Positions 34,636 through 48,030 are shown, numbered from the stretch's first letter. The stretch is DNA of 64,000 bases from Nymphaea colorata (GCF_008831285.2 NC_045146.1:17663149-17727148), one strand, 5' to 3'. Numbers and translations are program-made. Notes: generated from the letters alone by a model not told the origin.

Positions 34636-34823
34636 TAGGGGCGAAACTAGAAATTTTTTATGAGGGGAGTCAAATTAAAGTTTCTAAATTTTGATTAGGG
34701 CCGAAATATCATTTATTTTTATATAAAACAAGTAATTTCTTTTTAATTCTCATGCAATTTTTTTTAAAAAAAAATTGAGGTGGGAAAGGAGCCCATGCAG
34801 ACCACCCCTTGGCTCCGCCCCTG
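34636..34823. mobile_element. hAT-type MITE relic
   Basis: The left end TAGGGGCGAAACTAG and the right end CTTGGCTCCGCCCCTG are inverted repeats matching the CAGGGGCGGAGCCAG consensus of plant hAT MITEs. The interior is AT-rich and non-coding. The flanking 8-mers, ATCTCTAT and GGCCCTAC, agree at only four positions, so the target duplication is decayed. Confidence 0.6.
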
Positions 34824-36433
34824 GGCCCTACAATTGCGGAAACACCACATTGAGATGGTCTGCGAACGCAATGTTCTAGACGTTCAAAGAAACTCCTTGG
34901 GTAAGAGGTGCACATCAATGTGGTTTGAACTTCTCTTTATGTATACAACTTGTCCAGTGATTAATCGTTAGAACTAAGAGCAGTATCTATATCACACATT
35001 CTCTGGAACAAGAAAACAATGTCCTTAGAACACTGTAGATTGTGTCTGTTGAAGAATCAAGATGTTGGCGACAATCTCTTGAATAATTCTCATATATGTA
35101 AAAGGTGTTAGAAAGTTGATAATTGTCTCCAACTTGGTTCAGAAGGAAGCATTTGATAACAAGAACACTATTTTCTTTCAAGCACAATTTATATAGATGT
35201 GTATCCAAAAAATTGAGACAGATTCATGAAACATTATGTTCTAAAAGTTGTAGACTTCTTGTTACCAAAGGCGCCCGAACTAATCAAAGGTCGATCTCGA
35301 CAAGCTTTTATCCAGACTGGATATTGGCTCGGGTATTTGAACAAATCCAACTCTCTAGAATATATGTATGATTTGTGGGGCTTCCTTGGCCCATTTTTCG
35401 AGTGAGTAATGCAATTGCTATCAATAATGCACTCTCCTTAAGGAATCCAACCCTCTTTATGCTTTTCCAATGGTGCTCCATGTGAAAGCTAGATTGATGA
35501 ACCTGACAGGGTAACATGTATTCATCTATTGTTTGGGCCAACTTGGTACCACTTGTAAATCTCTCCTTCCTTTACTTGAAGTTTAAGATGCCTTATAGTA
35601 GAGGTAATGTTCCTCTATATTAGGGATGTCAATGGATCATATACAAGTCTCCAGCCAAAAAAGTTTCAAATGCGCTAAGGAAAATTTTGAGATCTAAATA
35701 GATAATTGAGTCTGATTTGATATTGTGAAATGACATATCGAATTCGGATTTCAATTTTATTTTACATGATCATGTGGTTAGATAATGGATATCATCTGTA
35801 ATACAGATATACTGTAAAATTTTTGAAAAATATTGTTCGGCCTTTGTGCAATATACTAATTGCATTGGAATTAATGAGTGATAATCACTTGATTGACTTC
35901 TAAACTTGAGGAAGAGGTCACCATCCATCTAATCAAGATGAGATCTAATCAACTTGCTATCTCTTTCAACCCTAGCAACCAGTCAAGTTTGGCAACCAAA
36001 TCCTCTTTTTTTTTTTGTATTGTTTTTCTTTATTAATTATTTAATAATGAAGACCACTTTAATTGCCAAAAAGAGTTCCACACACCTTGAGAAATGATCT
36101 AACTCTGAGCCATCAAATTAAATGAGGTCAAGGGCAGTTTTGTAAAATCAGTTTTGCAAACTAAATCGGTGGTTGCTAATTTGGTGAATCAGCCAAAAAT
36201 ATTGAAAAAAGTCACTTCAAAAAGCGAAAAATAAATAAAAAATAATTATAAATATAAATATGTATATATATTTAAAAAGAGTTCAAATATGACATGTTGC
36301 ATGCGTCCTAGAAAGGACAAGGCTGATTCTGATCAAACTGGGACAAGATTAATATGTGTGGCACTTGCCAGATATGCTTCAATCTTTGGAAAGAAGCTCC
36401 TTAAATCAGTTTGGTTTTGATAATGATCATAAT

Positions 36434-36610
36434 CAATAGCGGAGCCAGAAAAATTCGCTGGAGGGGCACTTGTTTAAAAATACTCAAATCCAAGGAACAC
36501 TTATATATATATAAGGATACATATTTAAGATTCTCATTTTAAAATAAAATACTTTTAAGAGACTGGTGTGGGCAACTGTCCACGCCAGTCACAAGGTAGC
36601 TACACCACTG
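36434..36610. mobile_element. hAT-type MITE with decayed 8-bp target duplication
   Basis: The left end CAATAGCGGAGCCAG and the right end GTAGCTACACCACTG are related inverted repeats. They are flanked by ATCATAAT and ATTATAAC, which match at 6 of 8. The size is 177 bp and there is no coding capacity. It appears to be the same family as 45605-45802. Confidence 0.65.
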
Positions 36611-37221
36611 ATTATAACGAGATTACCAGATCCATTTATTGGCAGTATTGATCCACTCAATTCCATAGTTCCACGGCTCGAGTGAAGGCTGAAGCCTCCC
36701 CCTTCCCGCAAAATGAACGATGTCATACTTCAATTTGATTTAGAACATTAAAATAATAATCTAATCTACTTTCTTAAACCTTGTAGTTGTAAGTAAGAAG
36801 AAGGTTTCTTTCGCTTCTTTAAAAAAGGTGGTAGGTGTAAGATTTTAGTGCAGAGAATGAGATCATTCCTTACATAATTGCAAAGACAAAGACGAAAGGT
36901 GAGTGGGACTTTTTCAATAACCACATGCCACCTCTCTTGGACGCATAATGGAGAAATCTAAACCCTCATTTCTCCCACAAAATGAATAGAGTTTTGACTC
37001 AACTTTACCTTCCAGCACTTAAATGGGTCCCATCTCTTAATTTCTTTCGTGTATATATATAATTCAATCTTGCCCAGTTATAGATGTTGTTGAATGGTTA
37101 AAATTTAAAAATATGTTGCTACAAAACCAAGTCACAATATTAACATTGCTGATGGGTTTTTTTAGTGACAAATTCTTATTTTAGCAATCCAACAACTATG
37201 TTGCATCCAGCAATATTGACA

Positions 37222-37411
<190 letters not shown>

Positions 37412-37642
37412 TGTTTGTTTATCTTGGTACTGTCAAATGTATCTTACAAAAAAAAAATATCTATTCTACTAAATGTGATCATATATTTGCAGTTTAAAAC
37501 TCTTCTCTTGTTAATGATTGTACTTTTCCTCATATTTATTATAAATAAAGTCCATGGGTACATTTTAATGTGCAATTTGCGGTTTGCTCAATAAAACATC
37601 CGGCAAAGTACATTAATGGCTTGAACCATTGAATGCAAGTCA

Positions 37643-37644
<2 letters not shown>

Positions 37645-37688
<44 letters not shown>
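37645..37688. repeat. (TA)n microsatellite
   Basis: A pure run of about 22 TA units in intergenic DNA. Confidence 0.95.
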
Positions 37689-37690
<2 letters not shown>

Positions 37691-39295
37691 TTGTGTCCAT
37701 AAAATGGTATGCGTGATGCGCATTGACTTGCATAAGGTGGTATTGGATATGAGAGATCGAAATGTTAAATTCTAAGCTTGGTAAAAAAAAGTAATTTTAG
37801 ATATCTATTCAATGTCAGTGTCGACTGGTACGGCTTTAAATCAGCCGATATTTGGAGGACAAATACACTCAGTCCGAAGACTAAGTTGCTAACAGTATCC
37901 ACATAATCGGTCGGTTCATAGCAGAACCGGTAGGCTGCAGGTTTGGTGAATCGTTTGAGAATCAATAAAAAATAAGTAAAAAAAAAATGCTTTTTAAATT
38001 ATATAAATAAAAAGATTTTTTTTTTAAAAAAAATCTTGAATATAAAAAGTGCTTTACTAAATGACGTGGCATTCTTCAATTGGCCATATAGTCAAATTGG
38101 TTTGCCACATATTTAAATAAGCCCATTATAACAGCATTGAATGTTTTGTCAGATATTACTTGCTGGAGTATATTATACATATACACACATATATAAACAT
38201 ACATACATGTGTATATGTATGTATAAATTTTTAATGCTGTGAAAATCATATTTAATAATGTTAAGTATATTGAATTATCTATCTTAAATGAAATAAAATA
38301 TAAACAAACTTTTATATACATATATATAAATAAATAAAAGGCAAAGTGAAAGAGAGAGAGAGAGGGTGTATGTGGCCTAGAAACCCTAATTCCTTGTGCT
38401 CGTCTCTACTGTAGCCTTTTGGATAGTGATACCATATCTAACATTTTCTCACCTCAAAGAATAAAACTGAAGAGAAAAAGGTTTTCCAGTAACGTTGAAG
38501 AAAGAAATAAATTCATCAAGAGTAAGGCCAGTTCCTTTTGGGAAACATAGCGAATAATTATCACATCGAAACAAACTAAAGATAAGAATTGAACTTTTTG
38601 CGTGGACATTGCCCCTTCTAGCCTGTTTATACAACAAAGTGCAATAATTTTGCCTCTCGAAAGAAGAAAAGCAATAAATTAAGTTTGGTGTCTATTTGGT
38701 TCAACGTAAGAAATGCTGCATTTTGGAGAAACCGCTGCATATGCTCCTGCCTGCCTCACCATCCAACTTATGACATGCCGTTGAGATGGATGGTGCAGAT
38801 TCGTCCTTCTAAATATAGTGTAGCTGTGGATCCATCTCAGCCATCGGCTTCAGAACTGGTGAGATGGATGGTCTGACAGGATGACATTCCTAAAGGATAT
38901 ATTTATTATTTTCGTAGAGGATATTTCATGTTTGCTTTTCAATAGCCATGTTTTATTTTACATGTATGTAACACCAAAATGTATCATTTTTTTAGAGATT
39001 ATTTGATTGAAAAATAAGGATATTTTAATAAAGAAAAAGGAAAAAACCAACTCCATGGTTTGTGGAAAAAAGCTGTTTGTGTCATTGACTCTATCAATCG
39101 CGCAATCTTAGGACATGTATATCCATATGATTCATCTTTAACTGTGGACAAGCATATGGGGATGATCAATTAACCATTGTTAGTTGGTTGTTTTGATAAA
39201 AACGAAAGTGAAAATTTAAAAGAAACCAAGAAATTGTGATGCCATGGACGGTGAAATGTGGGGCATTGGCGTATACATGTACGTTCATGGTAAAG

Positions 39296-39331
<36 letters not shown>

Positions 39332-39333
39332 CC

Positions 39334-39341
39334 CATATAAG
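39334..39341 (+). promoter_or_regulatory. Candidate TATA box of the RF298-like gene
   Basis: CATATAAG lies just downstream of a CT-rich stretch at 39297-39330. A leader starting near 39370 would contain an intron from the GTATGT at 39419 to the TATCAG acceptor ending at 39924. The leader would then reach the ATG at 40012. This is motif-based inference. Confidence 0.35.
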
Positions 39342-40011
39342 TATTATCTTGAGCCTCTCATTGCCTTGTCTGAAGCCACCGTAATGCCGTTCTGATCATG
39401 TAAGGGAGTTCGAAACTGGTATGTGCCAAAAGCATCTGAAGGAAGAATGCCCAAAATTTCCATCGTATTGCGAAAAAAATCTGTTGAAGTTTCTATTGTT
39501 TTCGATGTGGGTATCTCATTTGAGGATTTGGGTATCGGAAAATGTATGAGATAATTCGTGGGTCTATCTTGATTTTATCGGATGTCGACTATAATCTGTG
39601 AAACTGCATGCCTCCTTGTAGTTTATCGGATTGCTATATCGTCCATCAATCTGGTAGTCGGATCTCGTTGATAGCTTCTTGGTTTTTCGTTCTTTGGATT
39701 ATATTGGTTCCTTTTTATTTAGTGTGCCCAGCGGTGGTATCTTTTTATTGATTTAATTTTGTCAGCCTGTTCATCTTTCGCAGTTTTGTTATCGTATTAT
39801 TGGATTTTCGTCAATGGATACGCTATTTCTGAATGATTATGGCATCTGATGAATCGCCTTTTTCATCTTTGCATTTGGTTTTGTTTTGGTTTGGAATTTA
39901 TTGATTATTTGTGTTTTCTATCAGAACTAGAAATTGGGTCGCAGTCGATTTCAGGATTTTCTCAGGATACAAGAACAGAGAGACTGCAGCTTTGGTGATA
40001 CTGAACATAGA

Positions 40012-43000
40012 ATGGCAGCGATGGTCGCTAGAGGTAGTCAATTACCACCAACTGGGTCGGTCCAAGAAAAGGGGAGTAGGAACAAGCGCAAATTCCGTGC
40101 CGATCCCCCTCTTGCTTCTTGCTCGGACTGTGATCCCAATGCCAATCACTGTATCGGCAATCCGAGTAACTGTCCTTCACCAATGGCAGAGTTTCCAGGT
40201 TATGAAATTCCTGATAGAAGGAACATGTATGACTCGTGCCCTGTCAAAGAAAACTGCTGCAATTTCTGTGGCTTTGCTCAGCAAATTGATCTTGGTAAAC
40301 CTCCTGCACAAGCTCACAGAACGAGACCAGGTTTGGTGTACAATGAGTTTTTGCAGACACAGGAGCCTCAAGATGAATTGGAATCAAATGAGTTCCAGGA
40401 TGCGGATTGGAATGAACTTACAGAAGCTCAGCTTGAAGAGCTGGTTGTGAGTAATCTCGACACAATTTATCGAAGTGCAATTAAAAGGATAGCTTCTTGT
40501 GGGTACAGCGAGGATGTTGCAAGACAGGCTGTCCTGAGATACGGTCGTTGCTATGGTTGTAAGGATCCTGTATCTAATATTGTCGATAATGCACTTGCTT
40601 ATCTGAAAAATGGGCGAGAAATAGATACAAAAGATCAGTTCTTCCAAGATTTACCACAGCTAGAGAAGTACATTCTGGATGAGATGGTTTGTGTTTTAAG
40701 AGAAGTGAGGCCATTTTTCAGTACAGGGGATGCTATGTGGTGCTTGCTTATCTGTGATATGAATGTGGCCCATGCATGTGCAATGGATGGTGATGCCATG
40801 GGCAGTTTTGGTGGTGATGAGAATATAGAAGGCTCTTCTGTTTCAACAATTCCACCGACAAATTGTACTGCATCAATGAACTTGCCTGAAACCAGTAGTT
40901 TAAAACAGCAACTGAAAGATGAGTTCTCTCCACCATCTGTGATGCCTGTTGTGGGTGGGATCCCCAATCTGCCACCTGCAAAATTCTCTTTGTCAACCAA
41001 TGTCTCTTCCATTGTTCAAACCACTGAAAATTTGTGTTCTTTAGACCGTCTGTCAAATGAGACAGTGAGTTCCTCAACCTGTCCTATTTCGACAAAGCCA
41101 ATAGATGAAGATGCTGTTGGGGGTTCCAGAATTTCTTCTTTTTGTCTTCCAAGGGAGTCATCAGCTATTAGCAAGGAACAACTTGCGAAAAAATCACAGG
41201 TGTCCATATCAGATGCCAAATCTGCATCAGAAGCATTTAGGCCAGATACCCATAAAAAGCATCATTTAAATAATTTCAAAAGAGTACATTTTAGACAAAA
41301 GTCTGGTCAAGTTGAAAGTAGCCATCGAAGCAATGCTGGTAAGGCTTCTTCAAAAGCCAGTAAGAGCAGTAAATCTGGTGGTGCAGTCTTAGATAGAAAA
41401 TGGAACCCTGAATCTGTTTCCAGTTCCACTAATGTAAAGGGTCCTGTACAGTCATATACTTCAGTTGGCTTAAATCCATCACTGTCAAGCATAAGCACAG
41501 GAAAGCCACCCTTTTCTGCAAGTGCTGGAGTGCCTGCCAATGGAGGATTCATGCAAGCTAACATGAATAGCCCATTGTCTTGTCCTCTGACAAATACTGA
41601 TCTTTCTTTATCACTCTATTCCAAAGGAAAGGATCCCATAGATCCAGATCAAAATGTCCCTGATGTTCAGAAGGAGGCTGGTGGTTGTGGTTGCACACCC
41701 CAATCATCATATCAAATATTTGGTGCCAGTGCTCTACCTGATGCAAAGGATGAGAAGCTGTTGAGATTGGTACACCATGCACGTGATTTACAGACTCAGC
41801 TTCAAGAGTGGACAGAATGGGCACAGCAGAAGGTCATGCAAGCTGCTCGCAGGCTGGGCAAGGACAAAGCTGAACTCAAGACCCTGAGGCAAGAAAGGGA
41901 GGAAGCAGCTCGAATGATAAAAGAGCGGCAAACACTGGAAGAGAACACCATTAAGAAACTCTCTGAGATGGAGGCTGCAATGGCAAGGACCAGTGCCCAG
42001 CTTGGATATGCCAGCGGTGCTACGCATAGGCTAGAGTTGGAAAATGTAGAGTTGAGGAAAGAGATGGAGGCTGCAAAAGTGCTTGCCGAAGAAGCGGCTG
42101 CCAAGTGTTTGGAAGCTGCAAGAAGAGAGAAGAAAACCCTCAAAAAGATTAGTTCATGTGAAAGGCAGAAAGAATTACTTCAAGAGGAGCTTGCAACTGA
42201 AAGGCGTAAACTGTCTCAGTTACAGCATCAAGTTTTGCAGGCTAAGGAGTGTCTGGCACAGCTTGAGGTTTGTATTTTGTTATTACTACTCTTTTTTCTC
42301 CTTCTGTTATTAAAGTGGTCCAGTGTTTAGTTTTATCATGTCTTAATGGTTGCTTAGCACTTAATATGTTTTGAAACCTGAGTTTGAGTTTTATTAAAAC
42401 AGTTGGTATTTGTTAACCATGTACATGATTAGTTTATTTTGTTGTCCTGAGCTTTTCATTAGAAGTTAGTTCACTTAGATCTGACATACAATGCCATATC
42501 TGAGAACATACAGGATAAGTGGAGACAGGAAGAGACAGCGAAAGAGGAAGCATTGGTGCAGCTTAATTCTGAAAAAGAAGAAAGAAGACGTCTTGAATAT
42601 ACATCTAAGTCCAAGGAGGATGCAATTCGTACGAAAGCAGAAACAGATTATCAACAATATAGAGATGACATTCGGAGGCTTGAAAGTGAGATTGCTCAAC
42701 TAAGATTGAAGACTGATTCATCAAAGATTGCAGCACTTAGGTGGGGTGTCGACCATAGCTACGCATCTCGCCCGACTGACAACAAAAGTCTTCCAAAACT
42801 CAAAGACAACAGTTCCCAACTTGCTCGTGATATTGTTGATTTCCAAGATTCTTCAGTTGGAGACGTGAAACGTGAGCGGGAATGTGTCATGTGCTTGTCG
42901 GAGGAGATGTCTGTTGTTTTTCTTCCTTGTGCACACCAAGTCGTGTGTACAAACTGCAATGAGCTTCATGAGAAGCAGGGCATGAAGGATTGCCCTTCTT

Positions 43001-43050
43001 GTAGGGCTCCAATCATGCAAAGGATCTCTGTGCGTTTTGCAGACTCTTAG
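40012..43050 (+). CDS. RF298: RF298-type RING E3 ubiquitin ligase
   Basis: Likely E3 ubiquitin ligase of the plant RF4/RF298 family. Exons 40012-42267 and 42514-43050 join in phase 0 to 930 aa. The start is the ATG of MAAMVARGSQ. An upstream in-frame extension to 39934 has no ATG. The family block VQEKGSRNKRKFRADPPL lies near residue 20. A UBA-like helical region spans about 135-200 (NELTEAQLEELVVSNL...). A long coiled coil runs from about 580 to 810 across the intron. The C-terminal C3HC4 RING is complete: Cys876, Cys879, Cys891, His893, Cys897, Cys900, Cys912 and Cys915. Residues 300-570 are Ser-rich and poorly conserved. There is no transmembrane segment. Substrates cannot be read from the sequence. 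Nearly all coding sequence lies in one 2256-nt exon. Confidence 0.94.
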
Positions 43051-43406
43051 CCCATTTGGAACGTCTGAGCTCAGATGCATAAGAGAATTTGAATAATGAT
43101 TCTGGGTTGTTAGTGAATAATGAAACAGTCATTTTCTGACTAAAAAGAGATAAAAAGGAGAAATGATAGTAAAGAATTTCATTTCATAGTTTGGTGTCCA
43201 GTTGTAAAAGTTTTGTAGTGGTAGTCCGCAATAGATTTTCAGCATTTCATGTCATGCTTGATTTCTGTGATATTTCTGTTTGAGATATATTTTGGTTGAG
43301 TAATTGGGAACTGATCCTGTGTTGTTTCAAAGCTTATAGAACTTTTCGAACTGTGGGATGGCCTCTTTTTAGCTATTGAGGAAGACTATAATCATGCCAT
43401 ATTTGG

Positions 43407-43472
43407 TTTCCTCTATATGAATCTTGAAGAGGATTCAAATTTCCTTTATATGAATCTTGAAGAGGATTCAAA
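43407..43472. repeat. 33-bp tandem duplication
   Basis: 43407-43439 and 43440-43472 share TATATGAATCTTGAAGAGGA and differ by one base. It lies about 350 bp after the RF298 stop codon, probably in the 3'UTR or just beyond. Confidence 0.9.
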
Positions 43473-44984
43473 TAGTCTCTAATCCAAGCAGGTTTTGTTT
43501 ACAAAACCTACATGTTATTCTTCAAATTGCACGTCGTTGGAATTCCCTTTTGCATTGTCAGATTGAGTTTGCAGTCTTTCCTTAGACATTCACTGTATCT
43601 TTTGCAGAATGTCTGTGCTCACTGTTGAGGTTCTGTTTCACAATGTGTCTACATCCCAATGGAAAAAAAGATGCATCTTTGCCAAATATTTGCATTAATT
43701 CTGCATAATGTGCCCATATAGAGTTAAACTAAGAAAAAAGGGGAACCAGTAGGTTAGCTTTTAAAATCTATTACTCCCATTCACCCATTCCGTGATTCCA
43801 CGAGTTCAGCCCTCTTTCAACTTTTCCTGTGGGAAAAGGCTTGACAGTTCTTCAGTCGTAGCAGATTATCTGGCATACCATTGGTTTTCCTATTTTGTGG
43901 ATGCATGATTCGTATTTAATGTTGGTGGTTTCTGAATGCTACTCTCACAAAGATTCCCAAGTGGAAGCTCCAATATTGCGTCTGAGCAAGTCACCGTGAA
44001 TGCCGTTAATGGTCTTCTCTCTTTATTCAGTTTCTCCTCTGAAGCATTCAGAGGCATGATTTTCGAATCTTGGATATGTAGTTCTGCCAAAGTTCTGTAT
44101 TCATCTGCTAGGTACATATTTCAGTTGATTGGTGAAGTAACATGCTTGCTGCTGTCGGTAGTCTAAAAGCCTGCCTAGGTGCTGGGTGGTTAGCTTAGCG
44201 CGAAGGCGGCGACACCTAAATGGTTCGAATAAGAAAAAATTATTTTTAGTCTATTTTTTGTTGCTTGCTCTTTCTAATATATTGATTCAGTTGGAGCTTT
44301 CTCGTCAAAACCTCTGCCTTTTTTTTTTCTCTTTTCTCCTTTTTTGGTATTTCTCCGATTTGCTGCCTCGGCCTTCTTCAGGACTCTCCTGCTTATGTTG
44401 TCCAACGCTTTTAACTACGAAGCTTTCTGTTTCTTGCTGAGTACCCTCGTCAGCTCCCTTCGTGAACTTGGCAGAAACAATTTTCGAAGTGACATGGAAA
44501 ATAAATCTAGTTAAAACATGTTTCACTTATTGTGAGGAGATCTATGGCGGTATTACATGGCTTCACCTTCATTCATCTTCCATTCTTTTTCAAGACCAGA
44601 TAATGTAGTCTGAACATAGAATGGCAGTGTAACAAGAGCATCTAGTGTAACCTAGCAGACATTCTTTTCTCCCGCAGAAATTAATGCCCCCAACTGCCAG
44701 ATTTGGTTCTTCCATAACCTGTTTGTAGGATGAGCTACTCTTGAATTTTGCAGAATTAGCACGATTTGATTTAGTAATTGGAGGCCATTTTAACATTTTC
44801 CCAACAACACTCTTCCATCTCTAATTAAGCAACAAACATGGTCTTGATGGATGCTTTTATTCAGGATCATTGCAGGATGGGACACTTGCCAGGATCTATG
44901 ACCTAGCTCGATGGCTTATTGGTGATTCCTATGCGATTCGATGAGAGGTCAAAGCTACCCTCCTTTTTCCCTACTCTTGGATGT

Positions 44985-45130
44985 AGGGTTACTTCGAGAC
45001 CTGAGTTGAAAGGGAGAACACCCATCAACTAGAATGCAGTGCATCTACTGTTTGCAATCAAAGGAGTAGCACCCATAGGAATCGAACTGATGACTAACCT
45101 TTCACCGGACCAGCAACATAACGAGCTATG
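44985..45130 (-). repeat. SINE-like repeat, family B, copy 1
   Basis: On the minus strand it reads AACATAGCTCGTTATG (A-box-like), then CAGTTCGATTCC (a B box close to tRNA consensus), then a body. On the plus strand the body shows CATCAACTAGAATGCAGTGC and CTGTTTGCAATC. The copy at 47873-48030 has the same order of blocks, more decayed. A tRNA-derived SINE is the simplest reading. Confidence 0.5.
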
Positions 45131-45604
45131 TTACTTCATTCAGCAAAAAATAAGATAAAATATAACAATACTGAGCAAAGAGTTGCTGGAGTGGTCCATG
45201 CTAGAGGAGCAGAGCACAGCGAGGATCCTTGTCAGATTCAAAGCCTGGTCTTGGTAATGAATGGAGGAGATGGAATTTGTAACCCACTTGATAAAATTTG
45301 GAAACGCAGGGACGTGATAAGGACTTGATGTTTGATATATCTCTAGGATAGAGACAAAGCAGTTACAGTCATGCATCCATGACATGCAGTCACACTTACG
45401 TACAAAATAAGCAATTTTTCAGTACATGGCAGAAATAACTCTTGAGGTAGAAGGCCTGGTGGAGTCGCGGCCTTAACAGTGGAAAACTCGACAATGAAGC
45501 TGTAGAACTTTAAGTCATGTTTGATAGCTTCCGATCGAGATCTAATGTTGCATTAGAAGTGTGCAGAGTAAGATCACCTGTTTAAACAAACTGTGGATCT
45601 TAAT

Positions 45605-45802
45605 CAGGGGCGGAGGGAAGGGGGGGGCCGCCTAGGCCATGACCCCACCCTAGCTAATGAAATTTTTTTCTTTTACATTGAAAAAAATAATATTTTTTAA
45701 TTACGTAATGTATTTTTTGTATTAGAATTCAGTTTGGCCCTACCCGGATCTAAAGGTCAGACTGTCAGCCCGCCCCTAAAGAAAATTCTGGCTCCGCCCC
45801 TG
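45605..45802. mobile_element. hAT MITE with perfect 8-bp target duplication
   Basis: The ends CAGGGGCGGAG and CTCCGCCCCTG are perfect 11-bp inverted repeats. Both sides are flanked by the same 8-mer ATCTTAAT (45597-45604 and 45803-45810). An 8-bp duplication and CAGGGG ends are diagnostic of the hAT superfamily. The element is 198 bp and non-coding, so it would be mobilised in trans. The flanking DNA rejoins as a sequence rich in GGATCTTAA, like another repeat, so it probably landed in an older element. Confidence 0.9.
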
Positions 45803-46937
45803 ATCTTAATAACATGGATCTTAAATCTCCGTTAGGTGTAAAAAAAATCTATGAATCTAAGATAGCATAGGGGGAAGGTTATCTGTCCTTAATTTACAGA
45901 TCTGGGATCATGCTTAGATTTGAATTTAAGATAGGATAGGGGAATGTTGTTCCGGGAACGCCACACACTGTTGTTTTAGAAAAAAAATGTAATTATCTCC
46001 AGCGTTTGTTAGATATAGAAACAATATCTAAAACCACATCATGTTTCTTATAACAAAAGTAACATAGATTTCGATGAACATGTGTTCCATGAAAACAAAG
46101 TGCTTATCAAACGCCTTCCTAGGGTTTGAGATAGTGACCACTTGCCGGAGAGACGATGGTCCACGCAACTATGCGACACCTCTTGGAGTATGTGAAAGCA
46201 AAATTTTCTGTAAGATATTTACTTGGTCGTAGTAAGAAATGTCAGCCTTTTAATTTTGAAAATTTTGCAATAATTTTTCGAGGACATTAAAATGAGTATT
46301 GTCATGAAAGAAAATCATTTTTAAAATTTTCTATTTATTCAGCAAAGTGCAAATATATTGTCATGACACTTTTATTCTACAAGTTATAATGTTATAAGTT
46401 CTTCATGGATTATCATTTATATGTTCTCCTACACTTCTCCACATACTCACTTAGGAGCTAAAATCAAACATGTAACAGTTACCGTCAAACGGCATCTTCA
46501 AGTTTGGCTCAAACCTGAGAATTAAATTTTATCTATGGATGGTGTAAAAATTTTGTATGGGACAAAGACAAGGAATCGAGTGCAGTTTAATTGCACAAAA
46601 AATCGTAAAAGTCAAACTTTGATTTCCTATAACATGATCTATAACCTAAACATTGAATATTAATATATTCCGTTTTGATGTTTGGATGGAGTTTTATAAT
46701 CAAGATGAAATATTCAATGGTCCAAAATTGAAAATTTTCAAGTCGTTCAATCTTCTGTATACATATAAAAGAACTGAAGTTTGTTTCTCAATCACATAGA
46801 CCTAGGATTCTAATTTTGGGAAACAAACGGTAGAAGAAAATTAGTAAGTGATTGAATTATTGAAAAAAGATTGTGCAATTCATTGCAATTTTGGATCCAG
46901 CTGTTGGAATAACATAGAAGCATCATGTTATAAAATA

Positions 46938-47045
46938 TAGGTCACCGATGCACAAATTGAAGCACAATGGGAGTGACACTTTGAGGCACCAAAAGCAAAC
47001 CTTATACCATAGTTGGTGGGAGCTTCGATACTCTACCAGTGGGTC
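46938..47045 (+). repeat. SINE-like repeat, family A, copy 3 (body only)
   Basis: It contains GTCACCGATGCACAAATTGAAG, split by small changes, then TTTGAGGCACCAAAAGC and a GGGAGCTTCGATACTCTACC tail. This is the same order as copies 1 and 2. The tRNA-like head is missing, as in a 5'-truncated copy. Confidence 0.45.
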
Positions 47046-47872
47046 TCCCCCATTCACTCAGAATCATTCAAATATAAGATATATAAAGCTGAAAATTTTC
47101 TACCATCAATGACAAACCTAATATACAGTTACTCATTTTTGTGTAGGATTTTCTTGAGAAATTTTTTGTTTGATTTAGGATTTTCCCCTTTTCCAAGAAA
47201 ATTTTATTAGTGAAAACTATCACTACTATTTTCACTTGCATGTATAGCCACCTTTATCATCTTCTTGTTTTGTAAACAAAAATGTACAAAAACAACATCA
47301 AAAACCTACTTTAAAGTTTGAATTTCTTACATTTAAACGCTTTGATTAATATGAAACAACTGCAAAACCAAAGAAATCAAAGCCCCATTGCATTTTGATT
47401 ATTCCTTCGAATAATTCTCTTTCATTAAAGAGCCATGACAAGCAGCCAGGCTTGGCTTGTCTTGGCTCGTTTTCCGGCCATAGACAGCGGTTCGAGGACC
47501 CAATTAGATCCACCCGAGCTCTGCTCAAGTCAGATTTGAACCGAAATAAAAAAAAAAAAAAACTATGGATCTTGTTTAGAGGCTGCTTTACAAGACATGA
47601 GGAGAGATTCTCAGATCTCACAAAAAGCTATCAAGGAAGCATCATGCATACCCACCCACTCAAGTTTTAATATGAGAGGAATTGAGATGTGAGAGTGGAA
47701 TTTGCCATGAAATGCTACCATCCAAGAAAGTCTACCATCTTCTCAACTTGTATTAGTTTCACCAATATAAAATTTATTGATATGCCTTATAGTTTTTTCT
47801 TGTGAACCAAAGGTTAATAATCCACTGTTCGAAAAAGAGGCCTGAAGGCTCTTCCATTTCTCCTACCTTTGG

Positions 47873-48030
47873 AGTTCTGGGTGGCGTCAGAGCCTAGGTT
47901 GGGTATGGTATATCCATTAACTAGAGTGTTGCAATCATTGTTTACAATATATAAGAATATGATACGTATAGAAAGTGAACCGACAAAGCACTTTTTATGC
48001 AACCACTGCCTGACTAGTTATGCTATGTCC
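47873..48030 (-). repeat. SINE-like repeat, family B, copy 2
   Basis: It shares with 44985-45130 the order CATTAACTAGAGTG, ATTGTTTACAAT, a B-box-like region (GTGAACCGAC) and TTATGCTATGT. It is more diverged than copy 1. Confidence 0.4.

Noticed and set aside
36434-36610. Reading GTGTGGGCAACTG...CACGCCAGTCAC as a separate small hairpin RNA gene
   Set aside because: It lies inside a hAT-type MITE and is better explained as part of that element.
39934-40011. Earlier start for the RF298-like protein
   Set aside because: The codon at 39934 is TTG. The first in-frame ATG is at 40012 and matches the family N terminus.
43890-44166. Overlapping ORFs on both strands after RF298
   Set aside because: Each is about 75 codons, with no known motif, no splice partners and no promoter signal that I can support.
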